Shown here in pieces: positions 44,024-56,246 of a stretch of DNA of 64,000 bases. Origin of the DNA: Sutcliffiella halmapala (GTDB taxonomy: Bacteria; Bacillota; Bacilli; Bacillales; Bacillaceae_I); assembly GCF_002019665.1 (NCBI RefSeq), contig NZ_KV917375.1, forward strand, positions 2,708,702 to 2,772,701, read 5' to 3'. The notes under the pieces were generated by a model. It had not been told where the DNA came from. It searched no databases and saw only the letters and a list, made by a program, of their open reading frames with translations. A program made the position numbers and the translations under genes. Positions within the stretch are counted from its first letter, which is position 1. Every line of letters starts with the position of its first letter.

Positions 44024-46161
44024 TTTCTTTCGATTTCTTGCATTACATACGCTTCAATTACGTCGCCTTCTTTAATGTCATTGAAGTTTTTGATTGTAAC
44101 ACCGCACTCATAGTTTGTCGCAACTTCTTTCACATCGTCTTTGAAGCGTTTTAGAGTATCTAATTCCCCTTCAAAGATAACGATGCCGTCACGGATTAAA
44201 CGAATGCTAGAATCACGCGTGATCTTACCTTCTGTTACATAAGCACCTGCAATGGTACCGATTTTCGACACTTTAAATGTTTGTCGAACTTCTACTTGAC
44301 CGATTACTTTTTCTTCAAATTCAGGGTCAAGCATACCTTTCATAGCTGCTTCGATTTCTTCAATCGCTTTGTAAATAATACGGTGTAAACGAATATCTAC
44401 GTTTTCTACATCAGCCGTACGTTTTGCTCCAACGTCTGGTCTTACATTAAAACCAATAACAATTGCATTGGAAGCAGAAGCTAAAATGATATCAGATTCT
44501 GTGATTGCTCCAACACCAGTGTGAATAATTTTTACTTTAGCGCCTTCAACGTCAATCTTTTGAAGAGATGCAGCCATCGCTTCTACAGATCCTTGTACAT
44601 CCGCTTTTACAATTAGATTAATTTCTTTCATTTCACCTTGTTTAATTTGCTCAAATAGATCGTCTAATGTTACACGAGTCTTTTCGCTTCTTTGTTCTTG
44701 AAGTTGCTTTTGCGCACGAGCTTCTCCAACATTACGTGCCGTTTTCTCATCTGCAAATACCATAAAGTTATCTCCAGCTTGAGGCACATCATTAAGACCG
44801 GTAATTTCAACTGGAGTTGATGGACCAGCTTCTTTTACTCGTCGCCCTAAATCATTGACCATTGCACGTACACGACCAAAGGTATTACCAACAACGATTG
44901 GATCTCCCACTTTTAATGTTCCTTTTTGAACAAGAAGGGTTGCAACAGATCCTCTTCCTTTGTCAAGTTGAGCTTCAATAACAGTACCCGAAGCAGCACG
45001 TTTAGAATTTGCTTTATATTCTTCTACTTCCGATACAAGAAGAATCATTTCTAGTAAAGTGTCAATGCCTTCTCCTTTTAATGCAGAAAGTGGTACAAAG
45101 ATAGTATCTCCACCCCATGCTTCTGACACTAGTCCGTGTTCTGTTAATTCTTGCATCACACGTTCAGGATTGGCACCTTCTTTATCCATTTTGTTTACAG
45201 CTACGATGATTGGTACTTCCGCAGCCTTAGCATGGTTAATCGCTTCTACTGTTTGTGGCATTACACCATCATCAGCAGCAACAACAAGAATGGTAATATC
45301 CGTTACTTGTGCACCACGCGCACGCATTGTCGTAAAGGCAGCATGTCCAGGAGTATCAAGGAATGTAATTTTCTTACCTTCAACTACAACCTGGTAAGCA
45401 CCGATATGTTGTGTAATTCCGCCAGCTTCTCCAGCAGTAACTTTAGTGTTTCGGATAGAGTCAAGAAGCGTTGTTTTCCCGTGGTCAACGTGGCCCATGA
45501 TCGTTACAACTGGAGGACGCTCTTCTAATACTTCCTCTTTATCTTCGGTGTCGTAACCTTCAAAATCCGTTACTTCAAAGATAATTTCTTCTTCTACTTC
45601 CACATTGAACTCTCCAGCTATTAACTCAATAGAATCCTTATCTAGGTCTTGGTTAATAGTTGCCATAACGCCTAGCATTAAAAGCTTTTTAATAATTTCA
45701 GATGGCTCTTTGTTAAGCTTTTTTGCTAATTCTCCAACTGTAAGGGAACCTGTGAAAGTGATTTTAGAAGGTGTTTCTTTTATCTTCACTGGTGGAGTTG
45801 GCGCTGATTGTGGGCCGCGGTTTTGTTGCGTTTTTTGTTGTTTCTTTTTCCCTTTTGAGAAATTATTATTGTTATTGTTAAAAGGTTTCTTCCCAGGCTT
45901 TTGAGAAGAAGGACTGTTTTTTGCTTGAGTTGCACCTTGGTTAGAAGCAGGTTTTTTGGGTGCAGTGTTTGCACCTTGGGAAGCTGCTGGCTTTTTAGGT
46001 GTTTCATTCTTATTAGTGCCATTTAATTTTTGGATCGTGTCTTCGTCTAATGTTGCCATATGGTTGGATACCTCAATATTCATTTCTTTTAGTTTTGTGA
46101 TGACATCTTTACTTGATACGTTCTTTTGTTTAGCGTATTCGTACACGCGTAATTTCGTCAT
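44020..46161 (-). CDS. infB: Translation initiation factor IF-2
   Basis: IF-2 is the GTPase that brings fMet-tRNA to the 30S and joins the subunits. The 713 residues have an N-terminal IF2-N helix domain (about 1-55), a low-complexity Lys/Asn/Gln-rich linker (about 55-130), a second IF2-N domain, the G domain ([21 protein letters not shown]), domain II, and C-terminal domains III and IV ending with [11 protein letters not shown]. It lies between ylxQ (17 bp) and ylxP (4-bp overlap). Internal starts giving shorter forms are known in Bacillus but I cannot locate one reliably. Confidence 0.97.
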   Translation of the reverse strand: MTKLRVYEYAKQKNVSSKDVITKLKEMNIEVSNHMATLDEDTIQKLNGTNKNETPKKPAASQGANTAPKKPASNQGATQAKNSPSSQKPGKKPFNNNNNNFSKGKKKQQKTQQNRGPQSAPTPPVKIKETPSKITFTGSLTVGELAKKLNKEPSEIIKKLLMLGVMATINQDLDKDSIELIAGEFNVEVEEEIIFEVTDFEGYDTEDKEEVLEERPPVVTIMGHVDHGKTTLLDSIRNTKVTAGEAGGITQHIGAYQVVVEGKKITFLDTPGHAAFTTMRARGAQVTDITILVVAADDGVMPQTVEAINHAKAAEVPIIVAVNKMDKEGANPERVMQELTEHGLVSEAWGGDTIFVPLSALKGEGIDTLLEMILLVSEVEEYKANSKRAASGTVIEAQLDKGRGSVATLLVQKGTLKVGDPIVVGNTFGRVRAMVNDLGRRVKEAGPSTPVEITGLNDVPQAGDNFMVFADEKTARNVGEARAQKQLQEQRSEKTRVTLDDLFEQIKQGEMKEINLIVKADVQGSVEAMAASLQKIDVEGAKVKIIHTGVGAITESDIILASASNAIVIGFNVRPDVGAKRTADVENVDIRLHRIIYKAIEEIEAAMKGMLDPEFEEKVIGQVEVRQTFKVSKIGTIAGAYVTEGKITRDSSIRLIRDGIVIFEGELDTLKRFKDDVKEVATNYECGVTIKNFNDIKEGDVIEAYVMQEIERK

Positions 46162-46178
46162 ACATTCACCCCCAAAGA

Positions 46179-46478
46179 TTAATCGAGCAAGGTGAGGAGC
46201 TTTTTTGCAAACCCTTCATCTGTAACTGCGATGGAAACTCTCGCATCTTTGCCTATCGCTCGACCTAACTCGTACCGATCTTCCACCGTTCTTATCGGTA
46301 CTTCATAGTAAGTACACTTGTCATGTAGCTTCTTCATCGTATTAGGAGAAGCATCACCAGCAACAAGTACTAGTTTTGCATTTCCTGCTCTTACTTCTTT
46401 GATTACTAGCTCTTCCCCAGTAATCGTTTTTCTCGCTCTTGTTGCGAGACCTAATATAGATAGCCATTGATTATTCAT
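46179..46478 (-). CDS. ylxQ: L7Ae-family K-turn-binding protein YlxQ
   Basis: A 99-residue L7Ae/L30e/S12e-family protein ([36 protein letters not shown]), known to bind kink-turn RNA in Bacillus. It overlaps the rnpM end by 4 bp and precedes infB, as in B. subtilis. Its RNA target in the cell is not established. Confidence 0.94.
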   Translation of the reverse strand: MNNQWLSILGLATRARKTITGEELVIKEVRAGNAKLVLVAGDASPNTMKKLHDKCTYYEVPIRTVEDRYELGRAIGKDARVSIAVTDEGFAKKLLTLLD

Positions 46479-46759
46479 GATGTTGAATCTTTCTCCGTTT
46501 CTACCAGTTGAAGCAATTCATCATACAATGAATTATCAATCGCTACATCTAGATGTCGGGATAATATATTTTTCTTTTGTGCGAGAAGGATACTCTCTTT
46601 GTTTCTCGCTAAATACGCCCCTCTACCAGACTTTTTTCCTGTCAAGTCAATGGAGACTTCTCCTTCTTTTGATCGTACGATACGAATCAATTCTTTTTTA
46701 GGTCTCAATTCTTGACTAGCAACGCATTTTCGCATAGGAACTTTCTTGCGATTGTTCAC
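46475..46759 (-). CDS. rnpM: RNase P modulator RnpM (YlxR)
   Basis: A 94-residue DUF448 protein ([31 protein letters not shown]), recently shown in B. subtilis to bind the RNase P RNA and dampen its activity. It stands directly after nusA (23 bp) and overlaps ylxQ by 4 bp. The GRGAYL segment is the predicted RNA-contact motif. Confidence 0.93.
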   Translation of the reverse strand: MNNRKKVPMRKCVASQELRPKKELIRIVRSKEGEVSIDLTGKKSGRGAYLARNKESILLAQKKNILSRHLDVAIDNSLYDELLQLVETEKDSTS

Positions 46760-46782
46760 CTGGTTTCACCCTCTTTTTATGA

Positions 46783-47904
46783 TCATTCTTCTGTGTTTTC
46801 TTCCTCATAGAAGTCGTCCATGTCATCCTCATCATTTTTGGATAAAGTTAGGCTTGGATAGATTCCTAATTCTTCGGCTTCTGTTTCACTCTTAATATCG
46901 ATCTTCCAGCCAGTTAACTTAGCTGCAAGGCGAGCGTTTTGCCCTCTTTTTCCAATCGCTAGTGAAAGTTGGTAGTCCGGAACAACAACAGTTGTCGCTT
47001 TGTCTTCCTCACTCACTTGTACTTCAAGTACTTTTGACGGGCTAAGAGCATTTGCTACAAAATCAACAGGGTCCTTGGACCAACGGACGATATCGATTTT
47101 TTCCCCTTTTAGCTCATTCACAATAGCTTGAACACGCTGACCTTTAGGTCCAACACACGCACCAACTGGATCCACTTCTGGATTATCACTATGAACTGAG
47201 ATTTTAGAACGGTCTCCTGCTTCACGTGCAACAGACTTTATTTCAACCGTACCGTCATAAATTTCTGGTACTTCTAATTCAAATAGCCTCTTGAGTAATC
47301 CTGGATGAGAACGAGAAACAAAGATTTGAGGACCTTTGGTTGTTTTCTCAACTTTTGTTAAGAATACTTTTATTCTATCATGAGGCTTGTAATGCTCATT
47401 AGGCATTTGCTCATTTACTGGTAACAAAGCTTCGATTTTCCCTAGGCTTACATAGATAAACTTAGCGTCTAATCGTTGGACAATACCTGTCATGATATCT
47501 TCTTCACGCTCAATATACTCCGAATAAATGACGCCACGCTCTGCTTCTCTTACACGTTGTGTGACAACTTGTTTAGCAGTTTGTGCTGCAATTCGACCAA
47601 AGTCTTTTGGAGTAACTTCAATCTCAACTACATCATTCTCTTGGTAATTCGGATCAATTCCTCGTGCTTCTTGTACAGAAATTTCTAAACGAGAATCAAA
47701 TACCTCGTCTACTACATCTTTTCTAGCAAATACACGCATTGTTCCTGATGTTAGATTTAAATCTACTCGTACATTTTGTGCTTGATTAAAATTTCGTTTG
47801 TAAGCAGATATCAGTGCAGCCTCAATCGCTTCTATAATTACATCTTTACTAATGCCTTTTTCCTTTTCCATCAGGGTTAAAGCATCAAATAACTCGCTGC
47901 TCAT
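46783..47904 (-). CDS. nusA: Transcription termination/antitermination factor NusA
   Basis: NusA binds RNA polymerase and promotes pausing and intrinsic termination. The 373 residues have the N-terminal polymerase-binding domain (about 1-125), S1 (about 135-200; [21 protein letters not shown]), KH1 and KH2 ([38 protein letters not shown]) and a short acidic tail ([14 protein letters not shown]). It lacks the extra C-terminal repeats of proteobacteria, as usual for Firmicutes. It follows rimP by 80 bp, where a small CACAT/ATGTG hairpin lies. Confidence 0.97.
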   Translation of the reverse strand: MSSELFDALTLMEKEKGISKDVIIEAIEAALISAYKRNFNQAQNVRVDLNLTSGTMRVFARKDVVDEVFDSRLEISVQEARGIDPNYQENDVVEIEVTPKDFGRIAAQTAKQVVTQRVREAERGVIYSEYIEREEDIMTGIVQRLDAKFIYVSLGKIEALLPVNEQMPNEHYKPHDRIKVFLTKVEKTTKGPQIFVSRSHPGLLKRLFELEVPEIYDGTVEIKSVAREAGDRSKISVHSDNPEVDPVGACVGPKGQRVQAIVNELKGEKIDIVRWSKDPVDFVANALSPSKVLEVQVSEEDKATTVVVPDYQLSLAIGKRGQNARLAAKLTGWKIDIKSETEAEELGIYPSLTLSKNDEDDMDDFYEEENTEE

Positions 47905-47984
47905 ACAACCATGTCCCCCTTAACATACCTATTGATTCGTTTTAGACACATATTAGAATGTGCCCTGTAGGTAATTAACCCTTT

Positions 47985-48455
47985 TTAAAATTTTACTGCC
48001 AAACGAGCTTTGGCTACTTTTGGATATGGAATTGCTACTTCTTTTTTACGTGTTTTTATTGTCATCGAGATAATTAATGTCTCTCCATCAAAACTAAGTA
48101 AGTCGCCTTCAAAAGTTTTTAGACCATCTAGTGGTTCATATGTTTTAACATGTACATATTTCCCAACTGATTTTTCTAGATCTTCTTTTTTCTTTAATGG
48201 ACGTTCTGCACCAGGTGAAGATACTTCTAGGAAGTAGTTATGTGGAATTGGATCGAGTTCATCAAGCTTTTCGCTCAATTTTTCACTAACCGTACCACAA
48301 TCTTCAATGTCGATGCCGCCTTCTTTGTCTACAAACACACGTAAAAACCAAGCAGAACCTTCTTTTACATATTCAATATCCACTAATTCTAATTTCATTT
48401 CATGTACGATAGGTAGTGCTAATGCCTCTACCGTCTCTGTTACATTTTTGCTCAT
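47985..48455 (-). CDS. rimP: Ribosome maturation factor RimP
   Basis: RimP assists 30S maturation around S12 and S19 binding. The 156 residues show the N-terminal alpha/beta domain ([46 protein letters not shown]) and a C-terminal SH3-like barrel. The ATG has a GGAGG site upstream. It opens the nusA operon. Its leader holds a CCCTGCTT/AAGCAGGG hairpin with a T run, 56 nt before the start, which could act as an attenuator. Confidence 0.96.
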   Translation of the reverse strand: MSKNVTETVEALALPIVHEMKLELVDIEYVKEGSAWFLRVFVDKEGGIDIEDCGTVSEKLSEKLDELDPIPHNYFLEVSSPGAERPLKKKEDLEKSVGKYVHVKTYEPLDGLKTFEGDLLSFDGETLIISMTIKTRKKEVAIPYPKVAKARLAVKF

Positions 48456-48510
48456 CTTTTTCCTCCTTCGCTGTAGCGAGAAACGATGTATTTAAAATCT
48501 GAACAAAAGA

Positions 48511-48528
48511 CCCTGCTTAAAAGCAGGG
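48511..48528 (-). terminator. Terminator-like hairpin in the rimP-nusA leader (possible attenuator)
   Basis: A perfect CCCTGCTT/AAGCAGGG stem with a 2-nt loop, followed on the minus strand by TCTTTTG. It precedes the first gene of the operon, so it may tune readthrough rather than end a gene. Confidence 0.5.
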
Positions 48529-48631
48529 AATCATAAACAAGCAAGCTTATGTACACCTAATGCGAGATCTTACCTTATCCCTTTTTCCTAAACGGAGAGT
48601 AAGGTCGCTAGAAAAACGGGAATACAATACG

Positions 48632-48655
48632 AAAGAGCGGGTTTCCCCACTCTTT
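48632..48655 (-). terminator. Hairpin terminator candidate of polC
   Basis: The minus strand forms AAAGAG...CTCTTT with inner GGG/CCC; the tail is TCGTATTG, weak. It lies 120 bp after the polC stop. Confidence 0.45.
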
Positions 48656-48775
48656 GTTAATTACCTGTATATAGCATTTCCAATGTAAATATATCATATC
48701 CATGCTTATTATGCAAATCTTTCTAGTAGTTGCAATGCTTACTGGCGCTTAGTTTCTGTCGTTCTCTACTCCTCA

Positions 48776-51700
48776 TTAAAACAAGGAAAGTTGATTTTGA
48801 TCTGGAAGGTCTCCTAGACAACCTTGCTTGTCAAGGTACTCCATAATCGTTTTAGATACTCTTCCTCGCTGCTGGAGGTCTTCTTTAGAAAGAAACTCTC
48901 CGTCTTTTCTTGAATTCACAATATTGATTGCCGCGTTCGTTCCAAGTCCAGGAATAGAGTTGAATGGTGGAATCAGTGAGTTTCCTTCGATAATAAAATC
49001 GGATGCGTGCGATTTATATAAATCAATCTTTTGGAATGAAAAACCACGCTCACTCATCTCTAGTGCCAATTCTAAAACAGTTAATAAAGATTTTTCTTTT
49101 GGAGCAGCATCTAAACCTTTTGCATTTATCTCTTCAACCTTTTGACGAATAGATGCCGAACCTTTCACCATATTTTCAATGTCAAAATCATCTGCACGTA
49201 CGGTAAAGTATGCCGCATAGTACATTAATGGGAAATGCACTTTAAAATAAGCAATACGAACTGCCATTAAAACATATGCAGCAGCATGGGCCTTCGGGAA
49301 CATATATTTTATTTTCAGACAAGAATCTATATACCATGCTGGAACATCGTTCTTTATCATTTCTTCTTTAAATTCATCAGATAAGCCTTTCCCTTTACGT
49401 ACAGATTCCATTATTTTAAACGCCATGGAAGGATCAAGGCCTTTATATATAAGATATACCATAATGTCATCACGACACCCGATTACTTCGCTAAGTGTAC
49501 AAGTTTTATTATGAATAAGCTCTTGAGCATTTCCAAGCCATACATCAGTACCGTGAGATAGCCCTGAAATTTGAACTAGCTCTGAAAATGTCGATGGCTT
49601 TGTGTCTTCAAGCATTTGCCTTACAAATCTTGTACCAAATTCCGGTATTCCAAGTGTCCCTGTTTTACACATAATTTGTTCTTCTGTTACTCCTAGTGAC
49701 TCAGTGCCACTAAAGATCTTCATAACATATGGATCATCTGTTGGAATGGTTTTTGGATCAATTCCACTTAAATCCTGGAGCATCCTAATTACAGTCGGAT
49801 CATCGTGTCCTAGTATATCTAACTTTAAAAGATTGTCATGTATAGAGTGAAAATCAAAATGTGTAGTTTTCCACTCAGAACTCGTATCATCGGCCGGAAA
49901 TTGAATAGGTGAAAAATCAAAGATATCCATATAATCTGGTACAACAATTATTCCACCTGGATGCTGCCCGGTTGTTCTTTTTACACCAGTACAACCAGAG
50001 GATAATCGATCAATTTCCGCACCACGTAATATGAGGTTTCGGTCATTTGCATACCCTTTTACATATCCATAGGCTGTTTTATCCGCAACCGTACCAATGG
50101 TCCCCGCTCGGAAAACATATTCTTCTCCAAACAACTCTTTTGTGTAGTTATGAGCTCGCGGTTGATATTCCCCGGAGAAGTTGAGATCGATATCTGGAAC
50201 TTTGTCCCCTTTAAATCCTAAGAACGTTTCAAATGGAATATCATGGCCATCTTTCGTGAACGATTCTCCACAGTTCGGACAATTTTTATCTGGCAAATCA
50301 AACCCTGAACCTACAGAACCATCGTCAAAAAATTCCGATGTCTGACATGCTGGACAAACGTAATGTGGTGGCAAGGGATTAACCTCTGTAATCTCTGTCA
50401 TTGTTGCAACAAAGGAGGATCCAACCGATCCACGAGAACCAACTAGATATCCGTCATCTAATGATTTCTTCACAAGCTTATGTGAAATTAAATAAATAAC
50501 AGCGAAACCATGGCCGATAATACTCTTAAGCTCTTTCTCAATTCGTTTCTCTACTAACTCAGGTAGATTTTCACCATAAATACTACGTGCACGAGAGTAA
50601 CTCATTTCTCGTATTTCATCATCTGCGCCTTCAATTTTAGGGGTATACAGATCATCCTTGATTGGCTTAATATCTTCGATCATATTTGCAATCTTCTGTG
50701 TGTTCGTCACAACTATTTCTTTCGCTTTTTCTTTTCCTAAGAATGAAAAAGCGGCTAGCATAGCATCTGTTGTCTTAAAGTGAACATCGGGAAGCTTGTG
50801 ACGGTTAAGAGGATTTGCTCCGGATTGAGAACGTACAAGTATTTCACGATGAATTTTATCTTCTTCTTTCAAATAATGAACATTTCCTGTCGCAACTACT
50901 GGTTTTTCTAGTTTTTCTCCCAGTTTGACAATGTTTGAGATTATTTCTTTTAGCGATTTTTCATCTTTAATTAATTCTAACTCTATTAAATGTTGATAAT
51001 TACTAGGTGGCTGCACCTCGATATAATCATAAAACTCTGCAATACCTTCCACTTCATCTGGTGCTTTTTGCATCATTCCCTCAAAAACTTCTCCTTTATC
51101 ACATGCTGTACCAACTATTAATCCTTCGCGTAACTTTTGCAGCTGAGAACGAGGAATTCGCGGAACACGATAAAAGTAATTCATATGAGAGATAGAAACG
51201 ATTTTAAATAGATTCTTCAATCCAATTTCATTTACTGCAAGTAAGGTAATATGAGATGGCCTAGCTCTTTTATAAGCATCAGATTTACCAGAGTTATCAT
51301 TTAATTGGTCATGATAGGTAATTCCTCTTTCAAGGGAATCCTTTAACATTTTCATAAGCAAATAGCCGGTAGCTTCTGCATCATAAATGGCCCGGTGATG
51401 TTGCGTTAATTCGATATCAAACTTTTTACACAGGGTATTTAATCGATGGTTTTTCATATCAGGAAATAACAGACGACCTAACTCTAAAGTATCAATTACA
51501 GGGTTTTTTGCTTTTCCTAGATTAATGCGCTGGAATCCGATGTTCAAGAATCCCATATCAAAACTCGCATTATGCGCTACTAAAGTATCATCTTCTATCC
51601 AGTTATAGAAATCCTTCAATACATCCCCAACCTCTGGTGCATTCCGGACCATATCATCTGTAATTCCTGTAAGATTAATTGTAGTCGCAGACAAAGGGTG

Positions 51701-53086
51701 ATGCGGATTAGAAAAGGATTCAAAACGATCAATTATTTCCCCATCTCTAATTTTCACTGCTGCTAACTCGATAATGGTGTCATACATTGCTGATAAGCCT
51801 GTTGTCTCCACATCAAAAACCACATATGTTTCTTCTGCAAGATTTCGATGGGCTGGGTTATAGGCTATTGGAACACCGTCATCTACTAGGTTCGCTTCTA
51901 AACCGTACAGTATTTTAACGCCATTTTTTTTGCCAGCTGAATATGCTTCTGGGTACGCTTGTGCTACTGCATGATCTGTAATAGCAATTGCCTCATGTCC
52001 CCACTTTTTTGCTTGTCCAACAAGCGATGATATCGAACTAACGGCATCCATCGAACTCATTGGTGAATGTAAATGGAGCTCTACCCTTTTCTCGCCTACT
52101 GGGGCAGTGTCGATTATTTCTTTCCCTTTAAATTCATTGATATCGTTTGCCATCATTACGAGATCGCGAACAAATGTATCATTCTGAATACTACCTCGAA
52201 CTTTTAACCACATTCCCTTTTTAATGCCTTGTAAAAGAGGGACATCCTCTTTATCACGTGAAAACATTTTTACAAGAATAGAATTGGTATAGTCCGTAAT
52301 CTTGAACGTTAATAATGTCCGGCCACTTCTCAATTCTTTCGTTTCTGCATCAAATACATAACCCTGGACTGAAACTCGTCTTTCTTCTTCTACAATCTCA
52401 GCTAGGGTTTTCATTTCAGCATCATCTTTGATGTTATATCCGATCATAATCGGTCCCGTTATCGCTGCATTATCTTGATTTGCGCTATCTTTTTTCTGCA
52501 TTTCTGTCATGGCAGCTAATGCTTTTTGTTGATCTTCTAGTTGTTTTTGCTCTACAAACTGCTTATATTCCTCTTCAGAATGTGAAAGACTTGTATCAAG
52601 AACATACATGGGAAATCCATAGCTTTCATAACTGGAACAAATAATCGTATTTAATTTTCTCTTTACCGCTATTGCTTCCGCTTCATTTCTTGCAGTAAGC
52701 ATGAGCTTATTTCCGTGAAGAGTGGGTAGTTGACCTTTTAAAAGCATTAGTAACGGCGGAGAACAACCTTCTAATTCTCTTAAACAAATTGGCCAGTAAT
52801 CCTGGATATAAGAATCTTCATAAGAGCGATCACTCACACTAATATGAAAAGAAACGTTTGCAATATGAGCAAAGCTTTTTGTCAGTTTTGTGTAAAATAA
52901 TTCATAAATGGCTGCAGGTAATATTTTCTTTAAAACAAAATGAAAATGCCATTTTTTACTCGTTTTTTCTACGGTCAGTTTATCAATTCCAGCATCCGCA
53001 AAATAGGGGAATATATCATCACTTGTTAGTTCCAGTTGCTGAAGAAGAAGGCGAAATCTATCTTTTTTTTCTTGCAATAATTCCAT
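48776..53086 (-). CDS. polC: DNA polymerase III PolC-type alpha subunit
   Basis: PolC is the replicative polymerase of Firmicutes, with built-in 3'-5' proofreading. The 1436 residues (1437 in B. subtilis) show, in order, an N-terminal domain, an OB fold (about 230-330), PHP first half ([12 protein letters not shown]), the DEDDh exonuclease ([23 protein letters not shown]), PHP second half, and the polymerase core ([21 protein letters not shown]; a zinc-finger CPAC...CPNC), ending [10 protein letters not shown], whose QLSLF tail is the clamp-binding motif. I choose ATG 53086 ([11 protein letters not shown]) by family alignment. AAGGAG is 13 nt upstream, rather far; the ATG codons at 53131 and 53116 lie at a hairpin and lack sites. 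Confidence 0.96.
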   Translation of the reverse strand: MELLQEKKDRFRLLLQQLELTSDDIFPYFADAGIDKLTVEKTSKKWHFHFVLKKILPAAIYELFYTKLTKSFAHIANVSFHISVSDRSYEDSYIQDYWPICLRELEGCSPPLLMLLKGQLPTLHGNKLMLTARNEAEAIAVKRKLNTIICSSYESYGFPMYVLDTSLSHSEEEYKQFVEQKQLEDQQKALAAMTEMQKKDSANQDNAAITGPIMIGYNIKDDAEMKTLAEIVEEERRVSVQGYVFDAETKELRSGRTLLTFKITDYTNSILVKMFSRDKEDVPLLQGIKKGMWLKVRGSIQNDTFVRDLVMMANDINEFKGKEIIDTAPVGEKRVELHLHSPMSSMDAVSSISSLVGQAKKWGHEAIAITDHAVAQAYPEAYSAGKKNGVKILYGLEANLVDDGVPIAYNPAHRNLAEETYVVFDVETTGLSAMYDTIIELAAVKIRDGEIIDRFESFSNPHHPLSATTINLTGITDDMVRNAPEVGDVLKDFYNWIEDDTLVAHNASFDMGFLNIGFQRINLGKAKNPVIDTLELGRLLFPDMKNHRLNTLCKKFDIELTQHHRAIYDAEATGYLLMKMLKDSLERGITYHDQLNDNSGKSDAYKRARPSHITLLAVNEIGLKNLFKIVSISHMNYFYRVPRIPRSQLQKLREGLIVGTACDKGEVFEGMMQKAPDEVEGIAEFYDYIEVQPPSNYQHLIELELIKDEKSLKEIISNIVKLGEKLEKPVVATGNVHYLKEEDKIHREILVRSQSGANPLNRHKLPDVHFKTTDAMLAAFSFLGKEKAKEIVVTNTQKIANMIEDIKPIKDDLYTPKIEGADDEIREMSYSRARSIYGENLPELVEKRIEKELKSIIGHGFAVIYLISHKLVKKSLDDGYLVGSRGSVGSSFVATMTEITEVNPLPPHYVCPACQTSEFFDDGSVGSGFDLPDKNCPNCGESFTKDGHDIPFETFLGFKGDKVPDIDLNFSGEYQPRAHNYTKELFGEEYVFRAGTIGTVADKTAYGYVKGYANDRNLILRGAEIDRLSSGCTGVKRTTGQHPGGIIVVPDYMDIFDFSPIQFPADDTSSEWKTTHFDFHSIHDNLLKLDILGHDDPTVIRMLQDLSGIDPKTIPTDDPYVMKIFSGTESLGVTEEQIMCKTGTLGIPEFGTRFVRQMLEDTKPSTFSELVQISGLSHGTDVWLGNAQELIHNKTCTLSEVIGCRDDIMVYLIYKGLDPSMAFKIMESVRKGKGLSDEFKEEMIKNDVPAWYIDSCLKIKYMFPKAHAAAYVLMAVRIAYFKVHFPLMYYAAYFTVRADDFDIENMVKGSASIRQKVEEINAKGLDAAPKEKSLLTVLELALEMSERGFSFQKIDLYKSHASDFIIEGNSLIPPFNSIPGLGTNAAINIVNSRKDGEFLSKEDLQQRGRVSKTIMEYLDKQGCLGDLPDQNQLSLF

Positions 53087-53122
53087 AGAAATGTTCAGAC
53101 TCCTTTCTCCATTCATAATAGA

Positions 53123-53145
53123 AGGTACCACACGAAGTGGTACCT
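53123..53145 (-). terminator. Hairpin between proS and polC
   Basis: A perfect AGGTACCAC/GTGGTACCT stem with a 5-nt loop. The tail on the minus strand is only TCTATT, so termination would be weak; it sits just before the polC ribosome site. Confidence 0.45.
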
Positions 53146-53168
53146 GAAGTATAAGAATTTAATCTAGC

Positions 53169-54872
53169 TTATTTTACTACAGATTGACGAATAGTTTGAA
53201 TTAATTGATCCACAGATAATTCTTCCATCTCACCTGTTTTTCTCCATTTTACTTCTACTATTTTTTCCTCTGCTTTTTTTCCAACTGTGACTCGAACCGG
53301 AAGACCGATTAAATCTGCATCAGCAAATTTCACTCCAGGTCTTTCTTGACGGTCATCTAGCAATACTTCAAGACCAGCTTTCTTCAAGTCCGAATATAGT
53401 TCTTCTGCAAGGTTTGCTTGTGCCTCATTTTTCACGTTGACCGGTATAACATGCACATCATATGGAGTAACAGAGTTTGGCCACACAATTCCGCTCTCAT
53501 CATGGAATTGTTCTACTACTGCTGCCATCACTCGAGATACACCAATCCCGTAGCAGCCCATAATCATATGTTGCGTTCTTCCGTTCTCATCTAGATAAGT
53601 TGCACCCATTGCTTCACTATAACGTGTACCCAGCTTAAATATATGTCCAACCTCAATGCCTTTTGCAAATTGGATAACACCTTGGCCATCTGGGGAAAGA
53701 TCGCCCTCTTGTATGAAGCGAAGATCGGTATACTGCGTAACAGTGAAATCTCTTACAGGATTTACATTTGTATAATGATAACCTTCTTCATTTGCTCCAC
53801 TTACGCCATTTACGATATATTCTACCGCTGAATCTGCTATTACTTCGATGCTAGTAGGTATACCAATTGGTCCAAGAGATCCGATAGAACAACCGAATTG
53901 CTCTTTCACTTCTTCTGGTGTAGCTAATTCAACGATTGATGCCTGGTAAAGATTTTTCAGTTTCACATCATTAATTTCATGATCACCACGAACTAATACG
54001 GCAACAAACTTCTCATCTACTTTAAAACCAATTGTCTTTATGCAATCCGCACTTTCAACCTGTAAGAAGCTAGATACTTCTTCGATTGTTTTTTGGTTTG
54101 GAGTCTCTACTTTTTCTAACTCTTTATTTTCTTCGTTCTTACGTTCATAATTCGCTACAACCGGTGCCATCTCTATGTTTGCAGCAAAAGAAGACTCAGA
54201 GGAATACGCAATCGTGTCCTCTCCTATTTCTGATAGAACCATAAATTCATGTGTATCCTTCCCACCCATTGCTCCAGAATCCGCTATAACTGCTCGGAAA
54301 TTCAAGCCTAATCTTGTAAAAATATTGGAGTAGGCAGTGTACATCTTCTGATACACATCATCCAAGCTTTCATGAGAGGCATGAAAAGAATACGCATCCT
54401 TCATAAGAAACTCTCTTCCTCTTAATAATCCAAATCGCGGACGCTTTTCATCACGGAATTTATTCTGAATTTGATAAAGTGTTAAGGGAAGTTTTTTATA
54501 GGATTTAACCTCATCACGAACAATGGTCGTAATAACCTCTTCATGTGTGGCACCAAGAGCAAAGTCACGATTGTGACGGTCTTTTAACCTCATTAACTCT
54601 GGTCCATAAGAGTACCATCTACCAGACTCTTGCCATAGCTCTGCTGCTTGCATTGCTGGCATCAAAAGCTCGACAGCATCTGCATTTTCCATTTCTTCAC
54701 GAACAATGTCTTCCACTTTCTTCAATACTTTTTTCCCTAAAGGTAGAAAGCTGTAAATACCACTAGTATTTTGGCGAATAAAGCCCGCTCTTAATAATAA
54801 TTGATGGCTTTTTACTTCTGCATCTGCAGGGACTTCTCTTAATGTAGGAATAAGCGTCATACTCTGTTTCAT
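53169..54872 (-). CDS. proS: Prolyl-tRNA synthetase (bacterial type with editing domain)
   Basis: ProS charges tRNA-Pro and removes mischarged Ala. The 567 residues start [19 protein letters not shown], with class II motif 2 and 3 regions ([31 protein letters not shown]), an inserted editing domain between them (about 230-390), and a C-terminal anticodon-binding domain. The start at 54872 has GGGGTG 6 nt upstream. It lies between rasP and polC. No T-box is visible in the 90-bp gap before it, only the rasP terminator. Confidence 0.97.
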   Translation of the reverse strand: MKQSMTLIPTLREVPADAEVKSHQLLLRAGFIRQNTSGIYSFLPLGKKVLKKVEDIVREEMENADAVELLMPAMQAAELWQESGRWYSYGPELMRLKDRHNRDFALGATHEEVITTIVRDEVKSYKKLPLTLYQIQNKFRDEKRPRFGLLRGREFLMKDAYSFHASHESLDDVYQKMYTAYSNIFTRLGLNFRAVIADSGAMGGKDTHEFMVLSEIGEDTIAYSSESSFAANIEMAPVVANYERKNEENKELEKVETPNQKTIEEVSSFLQVESADCIKTIGFKVDEKFVAVLVRGDHEINDVKLKNLYQASIVELATPEEVKEQFGCSIGSLGPIGIPTSIEVIADSAVEYIVNGVSGANEEGYHYTNVNPVRDFTVTQYTDLRFIQEGDLSPDGQGVIQFAKGIEVGHIFKLGTRYSEAMGATYLDENGRTQHMIMGCYGIGVSRVMAAVVEQFHDESGIVWPNSVTPYDVHVIPVNVKNEAQANLAEELYSDLKKAGLEVLLDDRQERPGVKFADADLIGLPVRVTVGKKAEEKIVEVKWRKTGEMEELSVDQLIQTIRQSVVK

Positions 54873-54918
54873 ATAGGGCACCCCATAACATGTTTAATTT
54901 TTCAATAAAAGCAAAGAG

Positions 54919-54947
54919 AACTTGCATCTCTATCGATGATGCAAGTT
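54919..54947 (-). terminator. Terminator of rasP
   Basis: A perfect AACTTGCATC/GATGCAAGTT stem with a 9-nt loop, then CTCTTTGCTTTT on the minus strand. Confidence 0.75.
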
Positions 54948-54972
54948 ATTGTCTCAGTACTATCTAACTATT

Positions 54973-56244
54973 TTACAAGAAGAATTTTTGGATATCATTC
55001 CAAGTAACGACTAACATTAATAACATTAATAAAGCAAAGCCGATAAAATGAACTAATCCTTCTTTTTGTCGGTCAATTGGTTTTCCTCTTACTGCCTCTG
55101 CTGCAAAGAACATTAGTCTTCCACCATCTAACGCTGGAATTGGCAGAAGATTGATGATTCCTAGATTTATACTAAGAACCGCCGTCCATCTCATAAGTAA
55201 GAAGATACCTGATTCTGCCACTACTTCTGTTGATTTATATATCCCCACAGGACCTGAAAGCATATCAATGGAGAATTGTCCGGTAATTAGTTTTCCTAGA
55301 CCAGTAATAATCTCTTTTGTCCAATTATATGTTTCTGTCGCTGCTTTTGGAATGGCTCCTAAAACTGATTTTTCCATTGGCATGTACACACCAATAATTC
55401 CTCTTGTTTTCCCATCAACGGTATCTGCTTTAGGTGTAATAGGAATATTCACGGATTGCCCGTTTCTATCAATTAAAAATAACAGTTCTTCATTTGGGCT
55501 AACCTGAATAATTTCTACGATTTCTTCCCAAGTAGAGACACTTGTATCATTAATTGCTAACACTTTATCGCCTTGCTGTAAGCCTGAAGTTTGCGCTGGT
55601 CCATCTGGAGTTAATTCTCCGATAACCGATTCATTAACTGGGTATCCTTGAGCTATGCCTAAGAAAGCAAAAATCAAAAAGGCTAAAATGAAATTCATCA
55701 TCGGTCCTGCAAAAATAGCCATAGTCCGCTGACCTAATGTCTTAGAACCAAATTGTCTATCATATGGAGCATTTTGTAATTCTTGTCCATCCATAACAAA
55801 AAAGGATTCTTTACTTACACGAAATTCTTGAAGTGTTTCTTCTTCATTCAGCTCGTATCCTCGTATAATGAGCTCCCGCTCTAAATCAGCGTGTTCCACT
55901 TCAATAATTTTCGCGTCTGGATATTTATCTTTATTGTTGATAATAACTTTATTTACTTCTCCTTTATCATCAAACAATAGACCAATATGATAACCTGGCT
56001 TTACTTCAATAATTTCAGGATCTTCACCAGCCATCCGGACGAAACCACCAATTGGCAATAGTCTAATCGTATACACAGTTTCATCCTTTTTAAAGGAGAA
56101 AACTTTTGGCCCAAAGCCGATAGCAAACTCTCTACATAAAATGCCCGCTCTTTTTGCGAAAACTAAATGTCCAAGTTCATGAACGAAAACAAGTACACCA
56201 AATATAATGATAAAAGCAATAACTGTATTCACTAGATTTCCCAC
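54973..56244 (-). CDS. rasP: Site-2 intramembrane metalloprotease RasP/RseP
   Basis: RasP cuts within membranes: it releases sigma factors by cleaving anti-sigma factors (RsiW, RsiV), degrades FtsL and removes signal-peptide remnants. The 423 residues have a first membrane helix with the zinc motif H22-E23-LG-H26 (FVHELGHLVF), a PDZ domain (about 195-275; GLQQGDKVLAINDTSV), and a later membrane helix with the third ligand in PIPALDGGRL. A long loop (about 60-165), common in Bacillus, precedes the second helix. It follows dxr by 2 bp. Confidence 0.96.
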   Translation of the reverse strand: MGNLVNTVIAFIIIFGVLVFVHELGHLVFAKRAGILCREFAIGFGPKVFSFKKDETVYTIRLLPIGGFVRMAGEDPEIIEVKPGYHIGLLFDDKGEVNKVIINNKDKYPDAKIIEVEHADLERELIIRGYELNEEETLQEFRVSKESFFVMDGQELQNAPYDRQFGSKTLGQRTMAIFAGPMMNFILAFLIFAFLGIAQGYPVNESVIGELTPDGPAQTSGLQQGDKVLAINDTSVSTWEEIVEIIQVSPNEELLFLIDRNGQSVNIPITPKADTVDGKTRGIIGVYMPMEKSVLGAIPKAATETYNWTKEIITGLGKLITGQFSIDMLSGPVGIYKSTEVVAESGIFLLMRWTAVLSINLGIINLLPIPALDGGRLMFFAAEAVRGKPIDRQKEGLVHFIGFALLMLLMLVVTWNDIQKFFL

Positions 56245-56246
56245 CT

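Larger units (their letters stand above)
48456..48775. other. 320-bp intergenic region between polC and rimP
   Basis: No gene is supportable. It holds the polC terminator (48632-48655), a second terminator-like hairpin (48511-48528) inside the presumed rimP leader, and between them ACCTTAC and GGTAAG segments that could pair. I could not find a convincing -35/-10 pair for rimP. Confidence 0.5.

Noticed and set aside
54873-54972. T-box leader for proS
   Set aside because: The gap is about 100 bp, fully used by the rasP terminator and the ribosome site; no T-box sequence or specifier stem is visible.
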